Source: Melitaea cinxia (lineage: Eukaryota; Arthropoda; Insecta; Lepidoptera; Nymphalidae). From it: a DNA stretch of 64,000 bases. The stretch spans positions 4,531,001-4,595,000 of the forward strand of contig NC_059415.1 of the NCBI RefSeq assembly GCF_905220565.1, in the 5' to 3' direction. The notes beneath the pieces are model-generated. The model saw nothing but the letters and a program-made list of their open reading frames with translations. It was not told where the DNA came from and made no database searches. The translations under genes and the position numbers were made by a program. Of this stretch, positions 13,242 through 25,764 are shown one piece after another (position 1 is the stretch's first letter; every line of letters begins with the position of its first letter).

Positions 13242-13450
13242 TAGCTGTACCCGCGACTTCGTCCGCATGGAATTAAAAAAAATATTGTTCAGTTCGCAGC
13301 GTTAGAAAATAAACAAATTTCTAAAATGAAAGTAGCCTACGTTACTTTATTACATCAGCCATCTGCCAGTGAAAGTCCCGTCAAAATCGTTCCAGCCGTT
13401 GCAGAGATTAGTCGGCACAAACAGAGAGACAGACAAAAATTGTAAAAAAT
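13242..13450 (+). repeat. Dispersed repeat family F
   Basis: Begins 'ctagctgtacccgcgacttc' and continues with 'gtcaaaatcgttccagccgt' and 'cacaaacagagagacagac'. Related starts lie at 16.86 (reverse), 41.52, 49.86 and 50.22 kb. Such units are ubiquitous in Lepidoptera. Confidence 0.65.
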
Positions 13451-13639
13451 GTTATTTTGCTATATGTACCGTGTATACATCCATATGCATTATTTTAATA
13501 TTACAAACAGATACTCTAATTTTCTTTATTTGTATATATTAGTCCATTTGAAAGATACGCGTTATATACTATGATTGTCCATTTAATTACGTACTGAAGT
13601 AAAGGGAAATATTAGGGATATCAATCTGAAATTGGTTTT

Positions 13640-15345
13640 GATACTAGCTACTTTTTATACTAGTTCTTTTTCTTCTTCTTCTTGAGGTGCGTAAGGATCT
13701 CCTACCATCATATTGTCTATTCGGACCCTTACACACAACTTCGCGGATTAAAGATCGAGTACTCAGTCCGAACCATGTCCGAAGATTCTTAAGCCAAGAG
13801 GTGCGTCTTCTTCCAGGGGGTTTCCTTCCCTGTATTATAAGTTGTAGCAATTTGTACTTATCGCTACGCATTATATGTACCAGATATTTTAGTTTTCGTC
13901 GCTTTATTATCTTTAAAGCTTCTGCCCCTTTGTTGACCATCTGCAAAACCCTTTCGTCGGAAACTATCCGTCCATAATATTTTCAGAATTCTTCTGGATA
14001 CCCACATTTCAAATGCCTCTAATCGATTGCTCGTATTCTAAATTAAGGTTAATGATTCGACACCGTATAGAAGAACCGAAAAAACATAGCATCGTGCCAA
14101 ACGCACACTGGTAGAAATCTTTAAGGATCGGTTGCAGAGTAAGTGGTGCAACTTCATAAATTCGTTGCGTGCCTTCTCTATCCGGCACGAAATTTCTACG
14201 CTATGATCATTTTGGTCATTGACAATGCAGCCAAAGTACTTGTACGTATTGACTCTTTGTACAGTTTGGTTTTTTACGATAAAATCTGGTGTTATGATCG
14301 GTTATGATTTACCGACTATCATGATCTTAGTCTTTTTTAGGTTAATGTTCAGACCGTATCTAGTAATTACTAATTATATCCATGCGTTGAATCAAATTTT
14401 GTAAGAAATTGAAATTTGACGTTAGTAATATGGTGTCATCTGTGTACCGCAAGTTATTAATCCGGTGCCCATTAACTAGAATACCTTCTTCGGCATTTTC
14501 CAGGGCTTCTTCAAATATTGCTTCTGCATATATATTAATAGCAAGGGCACAGTATACAACCTTGCCGCACACCTCTTTGTATGTCTATATCTTCTGTTAG
14601 CACTTGGTCAACACGCACTCGTGCTTTTTGTTTCTAGCAAAGGTTCCTAATGATCGTCGAATCTGTTGGATCAAGGCCTATGTTGTTAAGAATTGTGATA
14701 AGTTTGTCATGTCGCAGACGATCAAAAGCCTTCTCGTATATGTATCTATAAAACAGATGTATACAGGTCTATTCATATTCCAGCAACGTTGCAATAATAC
14801 CTGCCCACTTTTCTGTACATTCGGTTATGGATGACCTTCAAGAAAATTTTCAAAACATGGTTCATCGACGATATTGTTCTATACTCGCCCCCCATTTCCT
14901 GGCGCTGTTGGATTTTGAGAGAGTTACAAAGGTAGAGAATAGCCAATCTGAGGGTAACATACCAGTCCTATACACACCGTTAAACAGACGGACAATAATT
15001 TGTGTATTTTCTTTCGCCAACAGTTTCAAAATGGGAATTTCATCAGGACCAACTGCTTTCCCTGATCTTGCCGATTTTATTGCATAATTACTTCTTCCTT
15101 CGTTATATCAGGACCGGTCATATTTGAGTTAATCAGTTGTTTGGAATTTCTAGTGTCGCTAAACAATTCCTTTATGTAATTCTCCCAAGTTCTTTTTCCT
15201 TAAACGACATTACAAACTTTCCATTCTCGTCCATAAGTGTTTGAAAGGCTTTCAATTTTTTCATGCCTACACAAAGGCCTTGACTTTCTTAAACATGTTG
15301 AAATAATCATGTTTCTCTCGCAGTTGAACTTGAACCATTCTTCAG
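13640..15345 (-). pseudogene. Decayed RTE-type LINE (RT and C-terminal domain)
   Basis: Minus strand. From about 15.3 to 13.64 kb, broken frames encode an RT remnant. A palm region with RYTDDTILL lies near 14.4-14.5 kb, where Y-T-D-D takes the place of the more common Y-A-D-D. The C-terminal part holds HIMRSDKYKLLQLIIQG, then PPGRRRTSWLKNLRTWFGLS, typical of RTE endonuclease/RT proteins of insects. The 5' part, including the endonuclease, is absent, and stops and frameshifts separate the pieces, so it is inactive. The 3' end is near 13.64 kb beside a 'cttcttcttctt' run. Plus-strand open frames across this region are shadows. Confidence 0.8.
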
Positions 15346-16185
15346 ATGTTGTTAATGTTTAGACAAGATACAACTTTTAACTTCCGATAAACTTTTATTA
15401 CGATAAAATACAAATCAAATTCTCTAAAGCTACAACACATTTTTAGTTTTGCATAATCATTACATAGTATAAAATTTTCTTTAGTAAATAGAGTGATTCC
15501 AGAGGAAGGTTCATATGTCACTCATTCATGTCATTTAATTTGGCACATTCATTGCTTATCCTGATAAAAACAACGGTTTCAGATTAAAGACTTTGGATTA
15601 AAATTGAGAGGTGTCCCTGAACTCAACTAGTACATTTCTCAATTAGTCCCATTGCACGCAATCAGGCTCTTAAATTTTCCTACTTTAACGCTTAGTAGTT
15701 GTAAAGGAAACAGATTTGCTCTTCGGGTAACTGTCTTCTTGATATGACATCTATTTACATGGCGGAGGATGACATTTGATTATCAATTCTGTATCAGGAA
15801 ATACATATTGGACACTTTTACACATATGGGACTTAATCATAGCGTCTGCAACGTCACCAAAATATCAGGAGTTTGAAAATAACAATAGCGCCGAGTCCCA
15901 TATATGTGAAAGTGTTGATAGTGGCCGTCAAGTCTTAAAAACTTATATTTTAATACCCTCGCCTTGTGATTTCACCTGCGTAATTTTCGATCCCCTGGCA
16001 ATGTCGGGATAAAAAGTAGCCTATGTTTTATTATGGATCTCCAGCTTTACAGCGTACCAAAAAAAAAAAGATAAAAATATAGTCGTTTTCGTGAAAGAGT
16101 GAAAAATATACATTCATCCGAAAACTTTCACATTTACCTACAGGTACTATCATTAAGATATTCTGTAAGATATCCACCAAACCAC
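15346..16185. other. Intergenic DNA with an imperfect inverted repeat
   Basis: No gene recognised. At about 15808-15832 and 15895-15918 the arms 'acacttttacacatatggga' and 'tcccatatatgtgaaagtgt' form an imperfect hairpin of about 22 bp. Further on, 'gggataaaaagtagcctatg' matches a common retroposon phrase. Confidence 0.4.
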
Positions 16186-16189
16186 AGTG

Positions 16190-16290
16190 AAGCAGCGTGG
16201 TGGATTAAACTTCTCCTTCCTGGATATTTCTCCTACATGAAGAAATAGGCTTATGCCCAGCTGTGGGATGATACAGTCTGAATCAAAGAT
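16190..16290 (+). repeat. Family C repeat, tail only
   Basis: 'cagtgaagcagcgtggtgga', 'ctccttcctggat' and 'gcccagctgtgggatgatac' match the 3' part of family C. The head is missing. Confidence 0.65.
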
Positions 16291-16619
16291 GATACCGTTT
16301 GATTCTTAAGGAACGTCGATAGATACGACGATACACATGTTTATCTTTGGTTGATGTTCTGACCTATTAGTACTAAAGTTGAGTTTTTCAAATATAATTA
16401 AGCACCATGTTTCTCAGTGATTTTCCTTTTCCCAGCAGAATTAAACAAAAATCCCAATTTTTTAAAGAAGTGATGCTTAGCAGCTTATTATGCACAGAAG
16501 CATAATGCACTTTCAAATAATCCACCTAAACTTTGTTGAAAATCTTGGCATAACCGACAAACGAATGTTCAGCTAACATGAGAATAAATATTTAATCAAT
16601 ACATATAATAAAAATGTAA

Positions 16620-16862
16620 CGGGTCGCTGTCTGTATATTTAATATATATAAGAAAAAATATTGGAACCTTTATCAACGCAAATAGCACCCACAACAATGA
16701 TTGTCATAATTTTTATCTATGCGTTTGTGCACGCTTATCCCAAAAACAGCTTATCCGATTTCAATCGGTTCATAAATAAAAAAGTTATGCCAATTTAAAT
16801 AGTCACGTTGAACATGTAAAGTCACTATTAGACGCGGACGAAGTCGCGAGCACAGCTAGTCG
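16620..16862 (-). repeat. Dispersed repeat family F, reverse copy
   Basis: Shares 'acgggtcgctgtctgtat' (in reverse) and 'gacgaagtcgcgagcacagc' with the + strand copy at 49.86-50.18 kb. The two are a matched inverted pair 33 kb apart. Confidence 0.7.
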
Positions 16863-18756
16863 TCTATATATTTTGTGACTTTTGATGATTTCTTATGGTA
16901 ATTCCTAAATTAAAATTACGGCAGGCTTGACATTTGGCGGGGCGAACTGAAAAAAATGTGATACTAAAACCGTAAGAATATATAACGGAAGTGGCGTAAT
17001 ATCAGTCACACGACTGTATAATATGACATTTGTAAAACTAAAATATTACTAGTAAACTTTTTTTTAAAATTATTTATGTAATTTTTATACTGTCGACAAA
17101 AATAAATAAAGACGTTTTTTTTTTATTTCACTTAATAGTTTGAATTATTATTATTATTATTATTTTGTTTGATTTATTTTATTTTACGGTATTTGCTATT
17201 TTCTAAAATAATAAATTTCCTAAACACTTTTATGTACTTAATTAAAAACCAATCAACAAAATTAAAAAAAAAATCAAGAACTAGAAAATATATATAAAAT
17301 TCAACTTTTTTTTTCAAATTGTGTTGCTTCTATACTATCAGAAGGAACTTCGTTCCTACTTGGTGTCCCATGACACCACATAATTTTTATTAATATTATT
17401 TACTAATGAAACCAATAATAAATTAGGTTATCTTAAAGTTAAAGCGAACAGCAAAACTCATAAAAATTTTAAACTTTTATAGCTGTTTTTTTTTTTTTTC
17501 GATAATAGGTATTAGGCATTTCTCAACAAATCTTTTGGAACAGAATTTAACTGCAGCGACCATCTTAATATATTTTCAAAAAGTAGCAAAGTAATTTTAT
17601 ATTGAAAGTTCTTTTAGTAATTATAAGAAAAATTATATCCTAAAAAAATCCATTTAAGAGTTGAGATAATTACATTTTAGGTAGAGTTGAGCCGTCTCTT
17701 ACAAAACAAGCGCTCCAGGCCATTAAATGGCTTTAATAAAATTAGGGTGAAACTTAGTGCCTTTTTTATTAATTCGCACAAGTTTTGTATAATTGAAATA
17801 TAATACAATACACAACAAACATACACATAGATACAGACACATTGATTACTAAAATATAACTTATTTAATCTAATTAGGAATTATAAGTAAACCAGTACAA
17901 TAATAACAACGATTGCTTACAAATGGCAAATTCTTTGCAAACAGATCATCTATCAGTACGGCATCAGTGCAATATTTTAACAAATTTATTAAAGCCTTCA
18001 CAAAAACAAACCTAAATAATTAAAATTATTTCTCATACAATATGATTCATTTGCCTTATTTTAAGGCAAAATATAATTAAAAATAAAAAAACGATTGGTA
18101 CTAACAGCCTAGATATGCCTACCAGTAGACACCTAATACTTGTTATAGTAAAGTTATTGTTTTTTATTTACTGCTCGAATTGTCAGTATTATGGAATTTT
18201 GCTTCGATTTCTTTGAATCTTTAACTTTTAATCGAACGTGCACTCATAACTAGAATTGAAACAAGTCACGAGTTTTTTTGAACGTCGAAAAATTGTTATT
18301 AGGCTCAATTAGAGTAAGACTGTCGAAAAACGAAGTATATAATCGATATTGTACCGAAAGTAGTGCAAAATTATGTACAAATAAAAAAATGTCATGTTGT
18401 AACGAAAACGACATGGATGGTATGACAATGTAAATAAAAATATTGTAATAAGGCTATCTGTCGGGCACTTTGGTGTATTATTTTGTTTTTCCTATGGTTT
18501 AAAATTTCTCTATGGGTACTATTTATAGTTAATATTTTTTTAAATATTAAATAAAAATACATAGTTAATTAATGTTTTTATATTTATGTTCATGCAGATA
18601 TATTTTAGGAAATTTGTTCTGTGCTACGCTTAAGTTTTCAAGTTATTTAGAAGTAACTAAAAATTTATAAATCTGCGATTACTTTATTGCTTGTTAATAA
18701 ATAATTATTCAATATGTCTTCGAGCTCAAAATGACGCTTCACGCTTTAGCCTGTAA
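16863..18756. other. Gene-free AT-rich DNA
   Basis: No coding exon seen. It includes short (att)n tracts near 17.15 kb and a repeat phrase 'ggaacttcgttcctacttgg' near 17.35 kb. Confidence 0.5.
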
Positions 18757-19190
18757 TATCCCACTGCTGGGCATAGGCCTCTTTTCCCATGTAGAAGAAG
18801 GATCAAAACGAACAAGTAACTAATTTATTACAGTTGATTAAATCAATCATAAGTTGATTATTAAAATCCTCCAGTTATTACGACTTAGTTTTTACCTCGA
18901 GATCGGTGAGGTAATGGTTCAGCCATAGAGCTCGTCCAAACTTATTGAGGCCCATCGAGGGTTAATGACCATGCGCTGTAAAACAGGGCTGCCTTAGTCG
19001 AAGCGAAGACGCTACTGCTCATCTTCGGTCAGATTATCTATCAACCAGCCGGTAAATGGTTATACCGCCATCCGTCGGCTTCCATTGTTTCGAGTTAGTA
19101 GTGGAACTTTTTTATCCCTTAGTCGTTTCATACGACACCCACGGAAAGAGAGGTTTTGACTATATTCTATTCTGCTGTAGCCACAGTCAT
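18757..19190 (-). repeat. Family C tail fragment and a diverged family D copy
   Basis: 18757-18805 carries 'tcccactgctgggcataggc' (family C tail in reverse). At 18.87-19.19 kb there is a diverged reverse copy of family D: 'cgtctcata'-type drift, with 'gaagacgctactgctcatct' and 'tacgacacccacgg' still readable. Confidence 0.6.
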
Positions 19191-20499
19191 GAGAAAGAAA
19201 CAGACAGATAAAAAGATTTTTCACGTGCATCTCAAAACCTGTCTACATCTAGGCAAAAAGAAAAAATGTTTTAAAATAATAATGTCATTAAATGTGCTAT
19301 GTCATTATTTTATCATTTTCTAATGAAATATACCCTTCCAACAGCCTAGAAAAGAGTAATTAAAAATATCGATTATATTCCTCGATTTAGATATAACATA
19401 AATAAAACTATTTTTACTAAGTATTGATTTTATTAAGAAAATTAGACTGAATATATTTATATATGTTGTCGTTAATTCTTCTAGTGATTAATATAATGTA
19501 TGATTTTAGTTTTTGATTGAAATAACTGAACTGTCTCGTTTTGCAATATTGTTCTAGTCTTAAATTTTTAAAATAAACTTTGATACAGTTTATGTTACAC
19601 GTTTGTATCAATTTAGGCATTATTTTAAAAATTCCACATAGTAAAATAAAATTACCTTGCAGTAATCCATATTACATAAATGTATATAAAAATAAAACTT
19701 TATGATGTTATTTTAGTTAGTATTTTAATATTTCTAGATCTAAGTGAAATATTAAAAGGAAATTTATTCCTCACCATGTTTTATTATTGTAAAATTACAT
19801 AAAAGAATACCTATATCACTAGTCCTGCACGGTGGGTCCAATGAATGTGTATATTTTATTATTTAAAACATTTAGTAGAATTAAATACTGTTTGCAGTAT
19901 TCTTATGATTCCGACGAACACATTGCAAAGTGGTTCCATTTTTGTGTTTTTATGTTAGTGGTTTTATTATATGGTAATTATAAGAGGGATGATCCAAAAG
20001 CAGCGATAATAAACATCATTACCTACCTACCTATACCTACCTGTATCTGAACCTACTGCTTGATTAAAAAAAGGAGTAAAAGAGAAGTTAATTTTTTTTT
20101 CAAACCCCAGATATTCCCTTAGAAGAAAAACTGTCTAATTTTCAAGAAAGGCCTCAACAGCAGTCATCTGTCGCTAATTGTAGATAATATTTCCTTCTAC
20201 TGAAGTCTCTCTGGAGCAGGTATCATAATGATGAGAAAATATATCTAGAACATGAATAGGCAGGAATTCGAGCAAATAGAATGGCATCCTGAATTTGCCT
20301 TGGTAAGCATATGCTTTGTAAAATAATACTCTAGGCCATCCGATGGTCAATGATAAACAGTCCAGCTCACAGTTTCTCGCATTTGTTTTCCTCGATGATT
20401 ACCCGTAATCTAAATCGTTTTGCGCAGTTGGAGACATTGTGGTCTTCTTGCCCAAGCCGGAAATTCCCGGATTACCTAATTCTACCATAAATAATCCTG
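19191..20499. other. Gene-free DNA
   Basis: AT-rich, with short random open frames only. About 20.10-20.47 kb is less AT-rich and could be a degraded coding or retroelement scrap, but no motif is recognisable in either strand. Confidence 0.4.
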
Positions 20500-20570
20500 T
20501 CATCATCATCATCATCATCATATCAGCTCACGGACGCCCACTGCTGAGCATAAGCCTCCCCTAATGTTTT
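20500..20570 (-). repeat. LINE/SINE 3' tail fragment with (atc)n
   Basis: A run of 'atc' units followed by 'cggacgcccactgctgagca' and 'taagcctcc'. In reverse this is a retroposon tail ending in a (gat)n microsatellite. Confidence 0.5.
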
Positions 20571-21465
20571 AATGTATGTAATGTTTAAAAAAAAGGGATG
20601 CAATAACATATCACGACTGGTGCCAACAATAAACAAATAATGGTAAACCAATTAGTAATAACTTGAATTTTTTTGGCGTTGCAAAATGTTTCATCCTCTA
20701 TTTCTTAGTCATCGTTCTCCGTTTCGTTTTAGAACCAAAACTGGGTATCCGGCGCTCATTCTCATCTCATTAATTCACACAATATGTCATAACAAAATTA
20801 TCCAGATCTCTAAACATCAGATTTTTCGTTTTTTCTTTTATTTGTCAGTTAGCATGCTCTGTACCTACATTATATAGAGTACCTTTTCATTTCATTGATA
20901 AAATAATATTCCTTGAACGATGCTGTATGAAATTCCTCTGATCTCAGCTATACGCCTGACTGATTCAGCTGACACCATTCTTCAATATCTCTTAACTTTT
21001 TTTCCGATATTTTAAGTGGATGTGTGTTTCTTACGATGTCCATCTTCAAAGAAAATTTAGACCAGCTTAACTTTTGGTTCGATCCTGCAGCTGAAATATG
21101 CAGAAGTAGTTTTATTGTGTTTCTACAAAATTTTTGACATTTTGTAGACCTTTTTTTCAAATAAAAGTAGTTGATCTTAATAATAGTAAAGATAGTAAGA
21201 TAGCTGTAAATAGAAATATCCAATATTATCAGTGCTTTGGGATCATCTTTCTTACATGTGTAGGTTTTACTATGTAATTAAATAACGCCGTTAATCCTTT
21301 TGATTTTGTAAAGGTGTTCAAAATCCTTCCATAGTAAATAGCATCTTTTTTCTGTCTCAAAGTAAAGCCTAAAAGTACGGTGCGTAGTCTTTGGTCTCAG
21401 TTGTTGACTTAAAAAATATTATATTAGTTGGATAATTATTACTGCTTTTTATCATCATCATCAGT

Positions 21466-21690
21466 CCAGCCTATTGAAGTCCACTGCTGGACATAGGTCT
21501 CCTCAAGTTCGCGCCAGACATCCCGGTTTTCCTCAATCCTCATCCAGCCTACACTGGCAATCTTACGTCATCATCACTTCAGCCTATCGCAGTCCACTGC
21601 TGGAAATAGGCCTCCCCAAGTTCGCGCCACACATCCCGGTCTTCCGCAATCCTCATCCAGCCTACACCGGCAATCTTACGTAGACCGTCG
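21466..21690 (-). repeat. Two tandem copies of an RTE-type LINE 3' end
   Basis: About 115 bp repeated twice (about 21466-21565 and about 21581-21690), each with 'agcctat(t/c)g(a/c)agtccactgctgga' and 'ctcatccagcctaca'. In reverse each encodes an end like that of the LINE at 58.6 kb (aromatic/Trp-rich, ending VQQWT). The arrangement suggests a local duplication or two insertions at the same site. Confidence 0.6.
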
Positions 21691-22486
21691 CTTTTTATAG
21701 AGAAATAATTAACTATAATTTTTCTAATTACCAACGAGCAGTAAGACCGCGGTTCTCTAATATTTCTCCCAGTGTCTGTTTCAGTTTAGTATTAAAATCT
21801 CGATAATTAGTCATATATCCAGTGTCTTCATTAGTAAGTGTAATTTCTTCGTGAAGAAGACAATCAAGTCAAATCTTCAAAAAGTGTCTTCAATATGTTC
21901 ATGCTTAAGAATGTCATATCTGTTATCTGTTATTGATATAATTATGGTTGTGACAGTAATCAATGTATTTTATGTTTAATGATGTAGTTTTGACACTATT
22001 ATGTTAGTGGATTGTATTCGCATTAAGAAAATAGTGACTCGATAGTGACTCATCGTTTGCGCCTATATGAGAGGGCTTACTTCGAATGGATAATTTGAAC
22101 ACGACGTTCTAATTACTACGATTTAGTTGTTCATGGGGCGTGGTTAAGCTAAGTGAAAACGATAATTCATTATTTTCTTAACGCGAAACCACTATAGTAA
22201 CAATTGTAATTACGGACTTGTTAGCGAATGCCAAACTATTGTATTTTTGAGACATGTTTAAAAAAAATTGCAACTGCAAATAAAATAAAAAATTGTAAGA
22301 GGAAATAACTAATTTTATATGAGTTTATACATGTAAATAATTTGTAGCTATATTATTATTATTAAATGAAGTTTACATTGTTGACACAAATATAATATTA
22401 ATAGAACTTTTATATTTTTGTATATGTATATATATACAAAAATATAAAAGTTTATAAAAATAATACTCGTATAGATATATAAAAAT
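21691..22486. other. Gene-free DNA
   Basis: No gene or RNA recognised. Near 22.41-22.46 kb there is an imperfect AT-rich palindrome ('acttttatatttttgtata' and 'tatacaaaaatataaaagt'). Confidence 0.5.
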
Positions 22487-22697
22487 GACGGGATAACCAT
22501 CCAACTGCTGGCTTTGAAATACACAGGCCGAAGACGGGCAGCAGCGTCTTCGGTGCGACAAAGCCAGCCCTGCGGTCACCAACCCGCCTGCCCAGCGTGA
22601 CGAGTATGGGCAACACACATTTGTTCACGCCATTTTTGGCCCGAACTTGTAGAGGCCTTTGTCCAGCAGCGGACTGCGATAGGCTGAAGTAATGAAA
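22487..22697 (+). repeat. SINE-like repeat family D, 5'-truncated
   Basis: Begins inside the unit at 'gggataaccatccaactgct' and ends 'gcagcggactgcgataggct' followed by 'gaagtaatg'. 5' truncation is typical of target-primed reverse transcription. Confidence 0.8.
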
Positions 22698-23167
22698 AAA
22701 ATTAACTTAAATAAAAATCAAGACGACCCGATGATTGTTATGTTTTATTTTTTAAATAATTCATATCACGCACAATCAACTGAAGTATTTCACTTTTAAA
22801 TAGCATTGCTATTGTGAAAAAGTAAACCCAATTGTGTCTTTTGACACTAAGAAAATGTAAAACAAACAAATAATAAAAACAATTATTTACATGTTTGTTT
22901 GTGTGTTTTATCTAACACTTAACCCTTAATTGAGAAAAAAATATGAAATACCACAATTCACTTAGAATAATAGAAAAATTAAATTAGTGATACATAATTT
23001 ATTTATTTATTTATTATCACAGCAGAGAAAAAGTTATATAAGAAACAAGAATGATAATAATAATTATGTCAAATACGGCCAAATCCATCCGTTGAAAATT
23101 AAATTAAAAAAATGTGCAAATAAGAAAAGGAAAAATCAACAAAACAAACAAGATGATAAAATCGAAC

Positions 23168-23202
<35 letters not shown>

Positions 23203-23271
23203 TTATGATAATCGCAAAATTATACTTTCACGAACACAAGGAATATTTATTACTTTAATTTTCTTACGTTT
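22698..23271. other. AT-rich DNA with (TA)n microsatellite
   Basis: No gene. A dinucleotide (TA)n run occupies about 23172-23199. Open frames across it are low complexity. Confidence 0.6.
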
Positions 23272-23588
23272 AAGGGGTCGTCCATTAATGACAAAATGTT
23301 TTTTAAAAACTTTTTGGACCCCCTACCCAATTGGTGGTATTTAAATTGTAATTCTCAGAAAATTGTTTTTAAATACAAGTATAACATGATTAAATTTTGA
23401 AAAATTAAGCATTGTGATACAAACTTCTAGACAGTCAATAAGGTTGTTGGTTGTTTTTTTTTTGGTTTAGAATTCGCGCGTTTAACAAAAAATAAATATA
23501 CGTGATATCTAAATGTCCCTCCTTGTGATATTTCGTGATGATTTTTCGACCGTCCTTTGAGCCTCACGTGATTAATTGACGACCCCTA
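23272..23588. mobile_element. MITE with ~20-bp terminal inverted repeats
   Basis: The left end 'aaggggtcgtccattaatga' and the right end, which in reverse complement reads 'taggggtcgtcaattaatca', are imperfect inverted repeats about 315 bp apart. The interior is non-coding. Such 'ggggtcgtc' termini belong to short non-autonomous DNA transposons. The superfamily cannot be settled, and the flanking bases give only a weak TA-type duplication. Confidence 0.65.
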
Positions 23589-23667
23589 ATGTGTTTTATA
23601 AACTGTCATTATCTTTATTCTATTAATGTGTTAGCTATATGAAAATGATGAGATACATACAAATTTA

Positions 23668-23900
23668 ACGACGCGTTGGCACAACGGTCACAGCACTGGT
23701 TTGTGGCTGTTGTGCTGGCGGTTGCGGGTTCGATCCCCGCACATACAAACATTTGTATTGGCCATATAGATGTTTGCCGTGGATTGGGTGTTTGTGTAGT
23801 CCTCATGGGTCTCCCCACCGTGCCTCGGAGAACACGTTAAGCCGTCGGTCCGGGTTGTTATCATGTACATCTGATAGTGATCGTGAAATTTAAGCAATCG
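23668..23900 (+). repeat. SINE family C with tRNA-like head
   Basis: The head 'acgcgttggcacaacggtca' (A-box-like) and 'ggttgcgggttcgatccccg' (B-box) give an RNA polymerase III type promoter. The body runs 'acatttgtattggccatata', 'ctccccaccgtgcctcggag', 'cacgttaagccgtcggtcc'. It is truncated after 'gatagtgatcgtg'. It is a tRNA-derived SINE, not a functional tRNA gene. Confidence 0.8.
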
Positions 23901-24777
23901 CCGATTTGGTTTTTCACATTACTTTTATTATTTTGTTTTTCTGTGACGGTAGCTTAAAAATAAATTGTAATATACCAACGAGATCTATTAATCTTTATAG
24001 TAAATTGTAATTAAATCAAAAAAAGATGTTATCTTAATATATATAAACAGACTAATGGCTATGTGACGTAATAATTTATTAGACAATAGGTTCAAAAATA
24101 AATACTGTAGGTATACATATACAACTGTGTTACTACAAACGATATGTTACTGCCGTGCAATATTTTCGTTCCAGAATTCAAGGATCAGCACCGTATAACA
24201 GTAGTACAAGGGCCGTGGGACACGGCCTACACAGGATGTCCGAGTGTTATCAAGTATTCAATAGTCGCCCAACGGTTATGACGTAGTTCATATTAATTGT
24301 TATGATATAGATTAGTATATAGGTGTAATAATGTCTTAAATCAATATTTAACATTCTTATTTATATATACATTCGTTTAATATTATAAATAAATCAATAA
24401 TTAGCTCTGATTTGACTCATCGGTAAAATTATATAAAAAGGGTAGATAATCATTTTAAGCATTCATTTTAGTATTCGAGTTGTCAACGACGTTACTCTGT
24501 TCAAAAACATAGACAGATTGTGATAATCGCCTTGGCTATTTAATTTACAAACCCACTAGTGCTTTACATCTCGAAAGTGGGATTTTGACCAAAAAAGTCT
24601 GGACCTTAGTTATGATATGGCGACCGATGAAAGTCTTTTTAAAAACAATTTTATTTAAATTCACAATATTTATTAATTCAAAAATATAAAATGAAATTAC
24701 AATTATATTAAAAATAAAAGTAACTGTTCTTTGAGATAGTTGATACAAGACTGATTAAAAATATATTTTAAAAATTG
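23901..24777. other. Intergenic DNA with a possible solo LTR
   Basis: About 24238-24510 starts 'tgtccgagtgttatc' and ends 'gttcaaaaaca', with a TATA-like 'tataaaaag' at 24432-24440 and 'aaataaatcaat' in between. These are LTR-like traits on the + strand. No target duplication was found, so this is weak. Nothing else recognised. Confidence 0.25.
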
Positions 24778-25110
24778 TGTGCTGTGTGGCTACGGCACTA
24801 AAGAATTTAGCCACCCCCTCTCTTCCCGTGGGTGTCGTAAGAGGCGACTAAGGGATAACAAGGTTCCACAACCACCTTGGAATTTAAGAAGCCGACCGAT
24901 GGCGGGATAACCATCCAACTGCTGGCTTTGAAATACACAGGCCGAAGACGGGCAGCAGCGTCTTCGGTGCGACAAAGCCAGTACTGCGGTCACCAACCCG
25001 CCTGCCCAGCGTGGTGATTATGGGTAAAACACATGAGTTCACGTTATTTTTGGCGTAAACTTGTGGAGGCCTATGTCCAGCAGTGGACTGTGATAGGCTG
25101 AAATGATGAA
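24778..25110 (+). repeat. SINE-like repeat family D, near full length
   Basis: Runs from 'gtgtgctgtgtggctacggc' through 'cgtgggtgtcgtaagaggcg' and 'gcagcgtcttcggtgcgaca' to 'gtccagcagtggactgtgat' and 'aggctgaaatgatg'. It abuts the 3' side of the errantivirus env remnant. Confidence 0.85.
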
Positions 25111-25143
25111 TTAAATTGTAAAACAATCAATGTGCTGATTTGC

Positions 25144-25760
25144 TTATTCTATTGTTCCCATGTTCCATCCATTCTTCCTTAAGATGGATGGAATTCCTCC
25201 TCCCTCCTTAAGATGGAAGCTAGTAATGCAGCTTCCAGGAGCGTCCTCGCGACATCTTTCTGTTCTGTCATCTGACTGTTTGTTTCTGCTATATACTTTC
25301 CACGCGACTACGCCTCCTATCAAGACATAGAGGAGTAGTGTAGACCAACTCGGGATTAGCATAGTATTGACCCAATTGGATTCTTCTACTTCTTGAATGT
25401 CTTCTGCTTTATTCACGAGTTCATGGATGCTGTCCAACGAAAGGTCGTCTAAATGTAAATCGTACTTGACCTCTTCATGTATGATGTTTTGATTAGGTAA
25501 CGGGATAACTTCATTGATATTGATCATATTTTTATGTGTTCTCAACGTTCTGTTCAATAAATTAATTTGGCAATCTTCTGTGACGGTGACGAGAAAGACA
25601 TTTGACGTTTTCAAATATTTTGTTTTGGGTCCACATTGAATTCTTGAGATTTCAGGTGCAGTTAATATTGTTAGCCACGTAGTTTCTGATATCTTCTGAA
25701 GCTTTCCCCGTTTCAAGTTTAGACGAGCATGCGTGCAGTTTCCAGCTGTGACGTTATACG
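25144..25760 (-). pseudogene. env: Errantivirus env, C-terminal part with membrane anchor
   Basis: About 200 residues ending at a stop at 25144. It contains a predicted C-terminal transmembrane helix (WSTLLLYVLIGGVVAW) followed by a short basic cytoplasmic tail, the anchor expected of a retroviral envelope glycoprotein. Several N-x-T/S sites and cysteines lie before it. It is separated from the middle part of env by the insertion at about 25.77-26.88 kb, so it is not translated with the rest. The family assignment rests on position after env and integrase pieces. Confidence 0.7.
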
Positions 25761-25764
25761 TACA

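Noticed and set aside
15776..16012. 78-residue open frame
   Set aside because: It spans the inverted repeat and a retroposon phrase and has no protein motif.
24238..24510. Missing LTR of the errantivirus
   Set aside because: The TATA-like orientation is opposite to the errantivirus and no matching copy exists at its 5' side. It is kept only as a weak, independent LTR candidate.
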